From a virus: DNA of 36,547 bases. The position numbers and the translations under genes were made by a program. Within the stretch, counting starts at the first letter, position 1. Every line of letters begins with the position of its first letter. This document shows positions 1 through 8,104 of the stretch, in pieces. The stretch spans positions 1-36,547 of the IMG/VR virus record IMGVR_UViG_3300003322_000077; one strand, written 5' to 3'. The notes beneath the pieces are model-generated. The model made no database searches. It was not told the origin of the DNA and saw nothing but the letters and a program-made list of their open reading frames with translations.

Positions 1-15
1 AGTTGCCAACGGGCA
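1..15. repeat. Terminal direct repeat, copy 1 (circular join)
   Basis: The 15 bases AGTTGCCAACGGGCA are identical to the last 15 bases of the window. A structural gene reads in frame through the join when the two copies are merged. This is best read as an assembly overlap on a circular or circularly permuted molecule, giving a unit of 36,532 bp, not as a biological terminal repeat. Confidence 0.85.
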
Positions 16-55
16 TAGTGCCCAGCTGGGGCCAGGAGGAAGCGGCTGTAGTCAA
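1..55 (-). CDS. Head decoration protein, N-terminal part (continues at 36547)
   Basis: This is the start of the gene whose remainder lies at 35871-36547. The start is a TTG at 55-53, preceded by a perfect AAGGAG (67-62) with a 6-base spacer. When the 15-base terminal repeat is collapsed, the reading frame passes through the join without a stop and gives 238 residues beginning MTTAASSWPQLG. The closest upstream in-frame ATG candidate (MPVGNFF) lacks a ribosome binding site. The gene follows an HNH endonuclease gene whose stop is only 15 bases upstream. Start choice is by ribosome binding site and is inference. Confidence 0.8.
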   Translation of the reverse strand, partial: MTTAASSWPQLGTMPVGN

Positions 56-70
56 TTTAGACTCCTTAAT

Positions 71-694
71 TCAATCAGTTTTCTTTTTGACAGGTGTTGT
101 CAATGCCCGATCAACGCTCCAGCCGTACTTTTCCACTCTCATAAAAAGAGTATGAGCGTGGATATCGACTTCTCGTGCCCATTGTGCCAGCGTTAGCGTC
201 TTACCATTGTACTCATAGAATCTATTCTTTCGAGTATTGTTCATTTGCTCAATGGCTGTCGCCCATCTGCAATTACCGCGAACATACCCTAAAGAATTAT
301 CCTTGCGATCTATCGAATGGTCCGGTGACGGTGGATCGCCCATGTCAGCATAAAATGCATCAAATGATTTCCAATCTTCCTCGAACTCAAGTCCACGTCC
401 GCCATAACGGCCATAACAAGGCTCATTGGGATTAGTCATCCTTTTTTTCACGCCAGCCCAAATCCGATATACCCGGGTATTGCGCATTCCGTGAGTTACA
501 TTTGCTTCTTTACGAGAGCAACCGCACGACTTTACTTTTCCACTAGAAAGATCACCGCCGCTAACTTCTGTTTCTTTACCGCAATCACATAGACACAACC
601 ATCGATTTGTTTTTCCAGCTTTTGGCTCTTTAGGCACCAAACGCAACACAGTCAAACGGTTGTACTTCATTCCGGTTCTATCGATACCACGCAT
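71..694 (-). CDS. HNH-type homing endonuclease-like protein
   Basis: A 207-residue protein of the free-standing HNH type common in phages. The N-terminal half has a zinc-ribbon-like pattern (C34, C36, C38 with C57, C59). The middle has the family signature RIWAGVKKRM and YGGRGL, followed by the nuclease core SIDRKDNSLGYVRGNCRWAT (residues 127-146). The C-terminal part (about 160-200) looks like a small DNA-binding helix-turn-helix segment. The start is ATG at 694, with AAGGAG five bases upstream; a GTG two codons earlier is less likely. It lies between the major capsid and decoration genes, which are normally adjacent, so it is probably an inserted selfish gene. Target site unknown. Confidence 0.8.
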   Translation of the reverse strand: MRGIDRTGMKYNRLTVLRLVPKEPKAGKTNRWLCLCDCGKETEVSGGDLSSGKVKSCGCSRKEANVTHGMRNTRVYRIWAGVKKRMTNPNEPCYGRYGGRGLEFEEDWKSFDAFYADMGDPPSPDHSIDRKDNSLGYVRGNCRWATAIEQMNNTRKNRFYEYNGKTLTLAQWAREVDIHAHTLFMRVEKYGWSVDRALTTPVKKKTD

Positions 695-749
695 TACCAC
701 TCCTTCGTGTGGGTATAACGCATGGTATCATATATTCCCCGGGAAACGC

Positions 750-1736
750 TTACGCCTTCAACACTCCGCTCAGAAAACGTGCGCTGCTCACCAAATTCCC
801 TTGCCACAGGATGGGAATAACCACCGCGTCCTGGTTCACCGAGCGCAGTTCGTCCATCATGGTCATGTTGGCGTCGCGATGTGCAACCAGTTCCAGATAA
901 TCCGTATTCAGGAAGTAGGCGTGCTGGGCCGGGATACCACCCGACGAATCGAAGAACACATCAGCCGTCTTGTACTTCATGCGGATCATACCGCCTTGGC
1001 CGTCATCTTCCGGAGCGTAACGCTTCAGGCTGGTCTGCGATTGCTCGAAGAAGCTGAAGTAGTCATCCGACATAACAATCATGTCGGGCATATCGTTACC
1101 ACGGGTCAGCTTGATCCACAGCGGCAGCATCAGGCTTTCAATCGTGGTTGCGCTCGGAGTAATCGCGCCGCCACCTTGCAGCGGGGCAGCAGCCGATTGC
1201 ACCGGGTTTTGCCAGAACGCCCAAGTCGAGGCGTTAATACCGCCGACCGTGCCCGTACCCGAATCCGACACCAGAGCTTGCAGACCGTTGATCTGGTTAG
1301 CAGCAGTACCGTCCGAATAGATATCGACCGACATGCCGTTAGCCAGCGAACGCTGAGCGTTGGTGATCTTCGCTTTCACGAAGTTAATGATTCGTTGCGG
1401 GCCTGCGTTAGTACGCATTTCCAGACCGCTTGCTGCCACGTTGACAGCAATTTGACGCCACGGGTATTCAGCAGCCGTCAGCACATCGACAGCGTTGACG
1501 TTCAGAACGTCATAGCCCGAGTAGCGTTGATACGTCGAGTTGTTGGCGTAATCCAGCGGTTGAACGATGGACAGACCGCCATCTTCGATACGCACACGAC
1601 CCTTTTCGGTCAGGCGACGGAAGAGTGCGTTGTGCTTCGACACGTTATCTGCAACGGTCGAGGCATGGTTACGGTACGTGGTCGATACCAGTTCCGTGAA
1701 TGCATTAAACAGGTTACTTTGGCCGGGAGATGCCAT
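750..1736 (-). CDS. Major capsid protein
   Basis: A 328-residue protein that should form the icosahedral shell. It begins MASPGQSNLFNAFTEL and has the features of a phage coat protein: a short N-terminal helix region, an alternating sheet and helix core without signal peptide or membrane segments, and late segments such as MPDMIVMSDDYFSFFEQSQ and QAHYFLNTDYLELVAHRD typical of podovirus-type capsid proteins. It follows the scaffold gene by 18 bases and has AAGGAGCAATC before its ATG. The portal, scaffold, capsid order supports the call. The HK97 fold is assumed from the family and not seen directly. Confidence 0.88.
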   Translation of the reverse strand: MASPGQSNLFNAFTELVSTTYRNHASTVADNVSKHNALFRRLTEKGRVRIEDGGLSIVQPLDYANNSTYQRYSGYDVLNVNAVDVLTAAEYPWRQIAVNVAASGLEMRTNAGPQRIINFVKAKITNAQRSLANGMSVDIYSDGTAANQINGLQALVSDSGTGTVGGINASTWAFWQNPVQSAAAPLQGGGAITPSATTIESLMLPLWIKLTRGNDMPDMIVMSDDYFSFFEQSQTSLKRYAPEDDGQGGMIRMKYKTADVFFDSSGGIPAQHAYFLNTDYLELVAHRDANMTMMDELRSVNQDAVVIPILWQGNLVSSARFLSGVLKA

Positions 1737-1754
1737 GATTGCTCCTTAACAGTT

Positions 1755-2837
1755 TCAAATGAGGCCCAGCTTTTCAGCCGTCGCCTTAATGGTTTCATCC
1801 ATTGTTGCCGCCTTGGTTGCCACAGACTGACTTGCACGCCCGTTAGAACGTACATTGGTCACGGTCTTGGCTTTAGCCGCCGCAGCCTTCCTAGAATCGG
1901 CCCACTGTTTCTGCTGTTGAGCAATCCAGATTTGCGCCGTTTGCGGATGAGCCTTCATCGCCATGTCGTAGGCTTCATCCAGGTCTTTTGCCACGCCGCT
2001 TTGCAGGAGTGATCCCATTGCGGGTTTCAAAAGGTCGAAATACTCATGGTCTGGATCTTCGGAGAACTTTTGAATAGCCTCCTGAATCCCTTTATTCTGC
2101 GCTTCAAGTTGCCGTTGCTGTTCTGCTTGGGCTGCCTGTTGCGCAGACATTTGCTGTTGCTCGAATGCGCTAAGACGCTGCTGCATCTGTTGGATGCGAG
2201 GATCTAGCGGCTCGCCATTCTGATGCTGATTATGCACGTTATTATAGACGCCGACAATATCAGCCGGATCGATCCCATAATTCTGCATTACTTGGAACAT
2301 CAGGCCGACTTTCTCATGGCGTTGGCCATAACGTAGGGTATTGTCCGTCGCCAGCAGGGTACGGACAGCCTCTTGCGGTTTTACTTGGAATCGGTCAATC
2401 GTCGCACGATAAGGGGCAACGACATCGGCCCATTCCTTGGATTCCTGATGTCCAGTGCGGTATTGCTCGATGCCCTTATGGAAGTTTTCTTCCCGGCGCT
2501 TGTCTTCAGCGATAAACGCGGCTTGGACTTCGGGCGGCAGCTTATCTAGTTCTGCTAGTGCAGCCTTCTTCCATTTTGGACGATACGCGGCCTCGGTATT
2601 AGGTACATCTTCGGCAGGGATTTCCGATGCTTGTTCCGCCGAAACTTCAGTAGTTTCAACCTCATTTTCGTTAGGCTGCTCGATGTCCGTCTCAGTAGAA
2701 GCATCGGATTGCGGCGTTTCTTCGGATAGGACTTCATCTTCAATCTCCGGCTCATTTACCTGGTCCGCTCCTGGCCAACCGATTTCCGCCATGGTCTTGG
2801 CAATCGTATCTTCCATTCCGCCGATAACGCTGGACAT
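1755..2837 (-). CDS. Capsid scaffolding protein
   Basis: A 360-residue, very acidic and glutamine-rich protein. Residues 20-80 are a Glu/Asp/Ser/Thr-rich tail that looks disordered. Residues about 200-260 are a Gln/Ala-rich coiled coil (FEQQQMSAQQAAQAEQQRQ). The C-terminus is basic, with many Lys/Ala/Arg residues, which would suit binding to the inner coat surface. The start is the ATG at 2837, because AAGGAG lies seven bases upstream; an in-frame TTG two codons earlier is too close to that site. Position directly before the capsid gene and after the portal matches a scaffold. No protease motif was seen. Confidence 0.82.
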   Translation of the reverse strand: MSSVIGGMEDTIAKTMAEIGWPGADQVNEPEIEDEVLSEETPQSDASTETDIEQPNENEVETTEVSAEQASEIPAEDVPNTEAAYRPKWKKAALAELDKLPPEVQAAFIAEDKRREENFHKGIEQYRTGHQESKEWADVVAPYRATIDRFQVKPQEAVRTLLATDNTLRYGQRHEKVGLMFQVMQNYGIDPADIVGVYNNVHNQHQNGEPLDPRIQQMQQRLSAFEQQQMSAQQAAQAEQQRQLEAQNKGIQEAIQKFSEDPDHEYFDLLKPAMGSLLQSGVAKDLDEAYDMAMKAHPQTAQIWIAQQQKQWADSRKAAAAKAKTVTNVRSNGRASQSVATKAATMDETIKATAEKLGLI

Positions 2838-2839
2838 TC

Positions 2840-3220
2840 TCAAACTCCTTGGGATAGTGCGCGCTGTTTCTCGGCGCTCATATTGTTAAACGTATTATAT
2901 ACCGCCGCTTCTACACCTTTCTCATAAACCTTATCCGCCTCTTTGGATCGTTGAATAGCGGCTTTTTTCTCAGCCTCCATTCCCTCCCATGGGCGGCAGT
3001 TATTTCGCTTCAGGTCTTCACGACGCGCAGCTTTGCCCTCGATCCATCGGCCATCAATAGGCGACGTGTATCCGCCGATATCAACCTGAACTGCCGGCGC
3101 TTCGACAACGCGTTGCATTTTGCTGCTGCAATGCATAGGAGTATCGTCACGCCCGCTAATATGGCGAAATATCGTTTCATAATGGCCGCACTCCTGACAT
3201 ACACAACCGTACATCGGCAT
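2840..3220 (-). CDS. FmdB-like zinc ribbon protein
   Basis: A 126-residue protein starting MPMYGCVCQECGHYE, which is the FmdB-type N-terminal zinc ribbon. Cysteines are at 6, 8, 11 and 31. The usual second C-x2-C pair is incomplete: C31 is followed by SSK and not by another cysteine. The rest is a charged helical tail (KAARREDLKR, KKAAIQRSKEADKVYEKG). It lies between portal and scaffold, two bases after the portal stop and two before the scaffold start, with GGAG upstream. Such small zinc ribbon genes are common beside podovirus portal genes, but their role is not known. Confidence 0.75.
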   Translation of the reverse strand: MPMYGCVCQECGHYETIFRHISGRDDTPMHCSSKMQRVVEAPAVQVDIGGYTSPIDGRWIEGKAARREDLKRNNCRPWEGMEAEKKAAIQRSKEADKVYEKGVEAAVYNTFNNMSAEKQRALSQGV

Positions 3221-3222
3221 TA

Positions 3223-5520
3223 TTAAGGCTCCGAAGCTTGATTTGCTGCGCTGATTTGAGATGCCTGCAATGTTGTGGCCGCGCCGATTTCCGCGACTTC
3301 CACTGCACGAGCGTTATTCATGGCGGTCAGCAGAACCTGCAATTCACCCTTCATTGCCTCACGGTCAGCGGCTGCCTGTTCCTTGAATGCCTGGATTTGC
3401 ATGTCCATGCGCTGCTGGGCAGCATCACGCTCCAGCTCCAATTGCTGTTGATGCGCATTTTCGCGGGCTTGCATTTCTTGCCTAAAAGCTTCAGTTTGCT
3501 GGTCCATGCGCGCATCGAACTCACGCATCGCCATTTCTGCTTGCAGTTCTCGCTCATGCTGGATAGATTCAGCCTGCGTCTTTTCCCGGTCAGATTGAAT
3601 CTTGGCCATGGCTTTGACTTGCTCAATTTGCTTCTGGCCTTCGATCAGGCCTTGATTGGGATCTTGCGGCGGCGCTGGAGGCTTCATCTGCTCCAAAGCA
3701 TCCTCTAGGCCCGCACCAAGCTTGAACTTGCGCGCCGTGGTCATTGCAATTTCCTTGGCGGCATCAAACGGCAAAACACCCTGCTGCACCATCGGCCAAA
3801 GCTTTTCGATAATCGCTGTGACAGCCGCCATGCCTGCCGTCAATTGCTCCACGTCTTCTTGCTGCGTTGCGGCAATTGTCGAATCCGTTTCAATATCGAT
3901 ACGGAAAGTGCGTGTCTGATCCGACTTCAAGACAGCATCGATGTCTTCCCAAGTCGTAGGCTTGGGAGGAAGCTGGGGAGGCGGCGGAGATGGCTGGCCT
4001 TGCATCATGGCCATCATGGCTTGCTGCTGATACTGGGCGATAATCGGCGCGACAGAAGCCTGATATTCGGCATTCGTCGGCGCCTGGTATTGCGTCATCT
4101 CACGCAGCGTCGAAATCTCGAACTTCTTGCCAATCACCAAAGCCTGCATGCGGATCAGGTCGCGGATATAACGCTGTACATTGCGTTGCATATCCGATAC
4201 GCGGCCCTTGCCAAAGGCAACTTTCAGGTTCTGCGCACCAAGCGTCTCCGCAGCATCCGTAGAGCCGCGCATGATGTCGGAGATGCCGGACAGTTCGTAG
4301 ATGACTGCCTTGCACTGTTCCCGCGCCTCATACAGCCCGGAAACCGTCGCAACCATCTGTTGAATCGGCGGGAACCAGATGGCATTAGCTAAACCACCTT
4401 GCTCCTGAAGCTGGCGAATGCTTTCAGCCGCAGGAATCAGGTCGTTATCTTCGCCCCGGAACAGTTCAGAGATAACCGTGCCAAGTGCCGGATCATAAAC
4501 AGCGCGGGCCTTGATTGCATTGACGATGCGATTAATCCGTCCTGAAATCCTGTCCAGCTCATCTGCTTGTTCTTGATATTGCTCAAACAGGCTGGGCGGC
4601 GACTGGATATCACTATCAACAATCGCGATAAGCGGCTCAGGAATCGGGAAAAAGTTGTCGAATCCGTAAGGATCGTCTTCCGTTTTCAGCGGGCCAAACC
4701 GATATTGCAGGTTGATCCATTTGACCTTGCGTTCTTCCTTGTCCCAAATCTCCCATACCATTGCAGTACGGAATAGGTCATAGGACTGGTCGTCAGGGCT
4801 CTTTTTGGCATCATCAGCCGGAGGGCCAGAATCAAGCGGCACCTGCGAACCGATTTCCTCACCAAAACGGTCCACCAGTTCCGCACGGGTAAGGCGATGC
4901 ATGAACGCGACCCAAGGAATGGAATCCCATGTCTTGCCAGGCCCATGCAGCCATTCATCCCACTGGACATGCTCGGCAGGCGCGGTCTCCCATTCCAGTT
5001 CTTCGAACGACTCTCCCTGTTGCGCCTCATGCGTCAGTTCAGTCTCGTCATCGTCATCCCCGATTTCCTGAATATCGCCAACCTGGACCATATTCGGAAT
5101 ATACCGGATGCGCGATACACCACGCGCACAAATGAGCATATCCAGCACATCCATACGGATTTGCCGGTCAAAGTTCGTTGTATCTAGATTGAACTCAATC
5201 GCACGGGAAAGAACCTCAGATACGCATTTGCCTAGATCATCCTTCTTATCCCAACGCTTGCGAACATCCGGAACGGGAGGCGTGTTATAGACAGCTGGAA
5301 AGATAATCGATGTGTTTGCGTAGAGACTGTTATAGCTATTCTTGCGCTTGTCTCGTGCGCGATAGCGATCCCAGTTCTTTTTCGATTGATCGTGCCACTT
5401 CTTGAACTGGCTTTCCGCTAGTTGAATCTCGGTCGCCCAGCGCCGGACTTCCCCGACAGGGCCACGGCCAAAGTCTAGGGGAGACGTGGCGCTATTTACG
5501 GTTGCGTCAGTGGTTGTCAT
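3223..5520 (-). CDS. Portal protein (P22 gp1-like)
   Basis: A 765-residue portal protein that would form the dodecameric DNA channel at one capsid vertex. The N-terminal half has the portal core (WDRYRARDKRKNSYNSLYAN near 50-70, followed by NTPPVPDVRKRW). The middle has the stem and wing segments. The region after about residue 600 is a long Gln/Glu-rich coiled coil resembling the barrel helix of P22-type portals. Length is close to the 725 residues of P22 gp1. The gene follows a 74-residue gene by five bases. There is no clear Shine-Dalgarno before its ATG (upstream is GTGTGAAATAA), so it may depend on coupling. Confidence 0.9.
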   Translation of the reverse strand: MTTTDATVNSATSPLDFGRGPVGEVRRWATEIQLAESQFKKWHDQSKKNWDRYRARDKRKNSYNSLYANTSIIFPAVYNTPPVPDVRKRWDKKDDLGKCVSEVLSRAIEFNLDTTNFDRQIRMDVLDMLICARGVSRIRYIPNMVQVGDIQEIGDDDDETELTHEAQQGESFEELEWETAPAEHVQWDEWLHGPGKTWDSIPWVAFMHRLTRAELVDRFGEEIGSQVPLDSGPPADDAKKSPDDQSYDLFRTAMVWEIWDKEERKVKWINLQYRFGPLKTEDDPYGFDNFFPIPEPLIAIVDSDIQSPPSLFEQYQEQADELDRISGRINRIVNAIKARAVYDPALGTVISELFRGEDNDLIPAAESIRQLQEQGGLANAIWFPPIQQMVATVSGLYEAREQCKAVIYELSGISDIMRGSTDAAETLGAQNLKVAFGKGRVSDMQRNVQRYIRDLIRMQALVIGKKFEISTLREMTQYQAPTNAEYQASVAPIIAQYQQQAMMAMMQGQPSPPPPQLPPKPTTWEDIDAVLKSDQTRTFRIDIETDSTIAATQQEDVEQLTAGMAAVTAIIEKLWPMVQQGVLPFDAAKEIAMTTARKFKLGAGLEDALEQMKPPAPPQDPNQGLIEGQKQIEQVKAMAKIQSDREKTQAESIQHERELQAEMAMREFDARMDQQTEAFRQEMQARENAHQQQLELERDAAQQRMDMQIQAFKEQAAADREAMKGELQVLLTAMNNARAVEVAEIGAATTLQASQISAANQASEP

Positions 5521-5525
5521 TTATT

Positions 5526-5750
5526 TCACACGATGGCGCTAGGATTGAGCAGATAATAATTCAAAGCAGCCGCTGCGTTTGGATTCTGCCCAGGATTATT
5601 TGCAATGTAGTATGCAATCAGACGTTCCGAAAACTGCCCTTTAGGAATTGCCCGCAGATCAAATAGCGCATGCCAGTCCTCCACCCACATACCTGTGGTA
5701 CTGGTTAGCGCCCTGATATTAGTCTGTACCTGCTCTGTCAGCGTAGGCAT
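5526..5750 (-). CDS. Small protein between terminase and portal
   Basis: A 74-residue protein starting MPTLTEQVQTNIRALTS, with no recognised domain, membrane segment or signal. Its ATG overlaps the large-terminase stop as TGATG, and its stop is five bases before the portal start. A GTG one codon upstream is also possible. Conserved tiny genes often occupy this place in podovirus genomes. It may be needed for translation of the portal gene, which lacks its own ribosome binding site. Function unknown. Confidence 0.7.
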   Translation of the reverse strand: MPTLTEQVQTNIRALTSTTGMWVEDWHALFDLRAIPKGQFSERLIAYYIANNPGQNPNAAAALNYYLLNPSAIV

Positions 5751-7132
5751 CACGATTCCAAAGATAGCCGCTTCTTTCGTTGCGCCGCAATCAGATCGTT
5801 AATCGACTGCTGCATCGGGAATTTAGGATCTGGCTTAGGCTGTGTCTTGGCTTCTTCCCGGTACGCTACTGCTGCCATACGAAGCCCGTCTGCGTAATGG
5901 CTAGTCCAGTTATGCAAGGGAGATTCACGAAAGCACTTCTTATTATCGTCCCATTCCCGACAATATTGCGCAACAGCCTCTAATCCATCTTCGCATTCTA
6001 GATCAAAATACGACCTAGTGAGCATTTCACGGGTTGCCTGAATACCATCCTGGATCGATAGTGAAGGCACGATCCTTATGTTTCCCCAGCCGTAAGCTTT
6101 AGCGAATTGCTCTTCCGTTGATTTCCCACCGGAGGCGAAGGTTTTGGCTTTGGCATCGTGCGGGAGATAGAAGTGGCCGAGCTTTGCGCCTGTCCTCTGT
6201 CGCCAGCTATCCACATAATCAAGATAATGGTCGATACCAAAGCCACTAGCAGAATAACAATCCACGAAATGCACTTCACCATAAGGTACTTGATAGAACC
6301 AGATGGAAGTGTCGTCCGTATGGCCCAAATCCCAAGCAGTATGAACAGGCAAGTTGTGGTCGATAGATACATTCCGGAATCTCCCCTCAGCCTTTAGCTT
6401 GGTGATCCATGCGCCATAATATGACCCGAGAATTGCAGCGTCGAATGAGCAGAAATACTCCTGATCGAACAGGGATTGTCCGAAATCTTCGCCATGCTCA
6501 CCAATCAGGGCCGCACGCTCCTGCTGTAGTTGCTCAGGCGTAAATACACCGGTCTTGTCTGCCGTCAGGATCTGCGCGAATGCACCAGGCGTTTGCTTAG
6601 CCACCTTATGCATTGTCTCGGCGTGATTATGTCCTCGCGGCGTAGTAATGAAAATGGACCAGCCACCGTTTTCAAGAAGCATAGGCCGCACGTAACCCCA
6701 TGCAGCAGGATTAGCTAGTGCCCACTCAGAGAAAACCACACCAGCAGGAGATGAGCCAACAAGGCTGTTATAGCGGTCAGAACCACCCACCTGCCATGTC
6801 GATCCATTAACCATCTCGATAAACATTTCCTGCTCACGAGTAGTCTTGCGCAGAGCCATCGGAAACGCTTCATCGATTCGCCTTTTGCCAGTATGAGGAT
6901 TAACAGCCGTCCAGATTGCCTTGCGCGCATGTGCCGCTTCAGGAAGCATGTGCCAGTACGTACCTGGGCGCTCAAACATGGCGACTGCGGTACGATGAAG
7001 GCAGATTTCGTCCTTGCCGGCGCGGCGATGCCAGATCAGATTGGCCTGCTTGCCGCCATCTTCCCAGTATTTCCAGACCTTGCGCTGGTAAGGACGGGGA
7101 CGCCAGTTGTTCGGGAGTTGGATTACTGGCAT
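5750..7132 (-). CDS. terL: Large terminase subunit (TerL)
   Basis: A 460-residue DNA-packaging motor with both expected domains. ATPase: a degenerate Walker A WHRRAGKD (residues 34-41), Walker B GVVFSEWA (131-138) with the catalytic Glu at 136, and the coupling motif ITTPRG (162-167). Nuclease (RNase H-like): probable metal ligands are D268 in AWDLGHTDD, D326 in LPHDAK and D415 in HYADGLRMA. The start overlaps the upstream stop as TGATG. It pumps DNA into the prohead through the portal and makes the packaging cuts. The circular assembly would fit headful packaging, but the sequence does not prove this. Confidence 0.95.
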   Translation of the reverse strand: MPVIQLPNNWRPRPYQRKVWKYWEDGGKQANLIWHRRAGKDEICLHRTAVAMFERPGTYWHMLPEAAHARKAIWTAVNPHTGKRRIDEAFPMALRKTTREQEMFIEMVNGSTWQVGGSDRYNSLVGSSPAGVVFSEWALANPAAWGYVRPMLLENGGWSIFITTPRGHNHAETMHKVAKQTPGAFAQILTADKTGVFTPEQLQQERAALIGEHGEDFGQSLFDQEYFCSFDAAILGSYYGAWITKLKAEGRFRNVSIDHNLPVHTAWDLGHTDDTSIWFYQVPYGEVHFVDCYSASGFGIDHYLDYVDSWRQRTGAKLGHFYLPHDAKAKTFASGGKSTEEQFAKAYGWGNIRIVPSLSIQDGIQATREMLTRSYFDLECEDGLEAVAQYCREWDDNKKCFRESPLHNWTSHYADGLRMAAVAYREEAKTQPKPDPKFPMQQSINDLIAAQRKKRLSLES

Positions 7133-7428
7133 CAGTTCTTTTTCAATTCCTTGATAGAAGCGTTGCCAGCTCGAAACTCTGCGATGGATTCGTGTAGACG
7201 CGCGGCGTTCTTTTCAGACCCAAGCAGATGCATTGTTTCCTGCATGCCGTGGTTTATATCGCCACCTATCCCGGCCTGCATAGCACCCCGAAAATATTCC
7301 ATAGCCTCGCGGAACGAAAGCTTCCCGTAATCATGCACATAGGCGATGAGCGGCCATCCGTTGCGCTCAAATGTCATTTGCCAGCCCGGACATAGCGCAA
7401 TTTTGCTTCGGCTGATATGCGGCTTCAT
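7132..7428 (-). CDS. Unknown protein upstream of terminase
   Basis: A 98-residue protein (MKPHISRSKIALCPGWQM...) with a helical C-terminal half (SFREAMEYFRGAM, LHESIAEFRAGNASIKELKKN). It ends in a TGATG overlap with the large terminase. The start at 7428 was chosen because the protein-like composition begins there and GGAA lies eight bases upstream. The same frame stays open further upstream, but there it is out of frame over the end of the previous gene. No known domain. A small-terminase role is conceivable from position, but another candidate lies at 8476-8718. Confidence 0.6.
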   Translation of the reverse strand: MKPHISRSKIALCPGWQMTFERNGWPLIAYVHDYGKLSFREAMEYFRGAMQAGIGGDINHGMQETMHLLGSEKNAARLHESIAEFRAGNASIKELKKN

Positions 7429-7669
7429 TAGTGGAATTCCGGATACCAGGTGAATGGGCAATGCCAGACATCCAGTAATGCCATTTCCCGAAGATCCTAG
7501 GCTGATGAGAAGCGATGACATGGAGATTTCCGTAATCATCCGTTGTCACGTCACGTCTGCCCATCAGGAATCGCTTGTGGTCAACATCTTCGGGCGTACC
7601 TTGAAATGCAATCAGCGATGGGCCACCGACCACAAGATAGTGATCGGCGATCATTTCATATGAGTTCAT
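7367..7669 (-). CDS. Unknown 100-aa protein
   Basis: Begins MNSYEMIADHYLVVGGPS and has an internal segment FLMGRRDVTTDDYGNLHVIASHQPR typical of a small soluble folded protein. The ATG at 7669 has GGAG five bases upstream and overlaps the preceding stop as ATGA. Its last 62 bases overlap the start of the next gene in another frame, a long overlap for this genome. The tail after about residue 75 looks less protein-like, so an ancestral shorter end or frameshift is possible. No family recognised. Confidence 0.6.
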   Translation of the reverse strand: MNSYEMIADHYLVVGGPSLIAFQGTPEDVDHKRFLMGRRDVTTDDYGNLHVIASHQPRIFGKWHYWMSGIAHSPGIRNSTNEAAYQPKQNCAMSGLANDI

Positions 7670-7899
7670 TCCGTCTCCACGCAATTTTGTTGCTTGCCGA
7701 CCCGCGCTGCATCTTCATTTTGTTGCGCAGAACCGATGATTTGTAGATATTCCGGTGCGCATTCGACAAGATTCCCGTACAAATTGATCCACCAGAACCC
7801 ATCATCTGGTTTCGAGATGATCGGGACGATACGTCCACAGGAGTTTTCGTATCCAGGGGCCGGAAAGTTTACCAACAAAATAGCCAGTTCATGCCTCAT
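7666..7899 (-). CDS. Unknown 77-aa protein
   Basis: A small soluble protein (MRHELAILLVNFPAPGYENSCG...) with the segment DDGFWWINLYGNLVECAPEYLQIIG. It has GGGAG seven bases before the ATG and an ATGA overlap with the next gene. No domain recognised. It belongs to the run of coupled short genes preceding the terminase. Confidence 0.6.
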   Translation of the reverse strand: MRHELAILLVNFPAPGYENSCGRIVPIISKPDDGFWWINLYGNLVECAPEYLQIIGSAQQNEDAARVGKQQNCVETE

Positions 7900-7924
7900 T
7901 GCGAATCTCCCTACCCTCTCCTAT

Positions 7925-8104
7925 TCACTTCCAGAACTCCCACCATTTCGCTTTTCGCTTGATGGGAGCGCCATACATCATGAAGCCCGACCACATTTCA
8001 TAGTCTTCCCATGCTGCTTGCAGCGTAGGCCCCCACGCGATGTATCGGTCATATATAACCCAATACAAGCCATCTCTCTTAAAAATGCGTGGTTTAGATT
8101 TCAC
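7925..8104 (-). CDS. Unknown 59-aa aromatic-rich protein
   Basis: A short gene not obvious by length alone. It starts at a GTG (8104) with GGGAGGGG just upstream and codes for 59 residues rich in Trp, Tyr and Lys. Landmarks are SKPRIFKRDGLYWVIYDRYI at the start and KRKAKWWEFWK at the C-terminus. Its first bases overlap the end of the preceding gene by 11 bases. No family recognised. Confidence 0.65.
   Translation of the reverse strand: MKSKPRIFKRDGLYWVIYDRYIAWGPTLQAAWEDYEMWSGFMMYGAPIKRKAKWWEFWK

Noticed and set aside
1-15. Biological terminal repeat or cohesive end
   Set aside because: Fifteen bases is a typical assembly overlap and the join falls inside a coding gene, so it is not evidence of physical ends.
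660-2012. Long plus-strand open frame opposite capsid and scaffold genes
   Set aside because: Arg/His/Ser-rich shadow translation with no ribosome binding site; the opposite strand carries clear capsid and scaffold genes.
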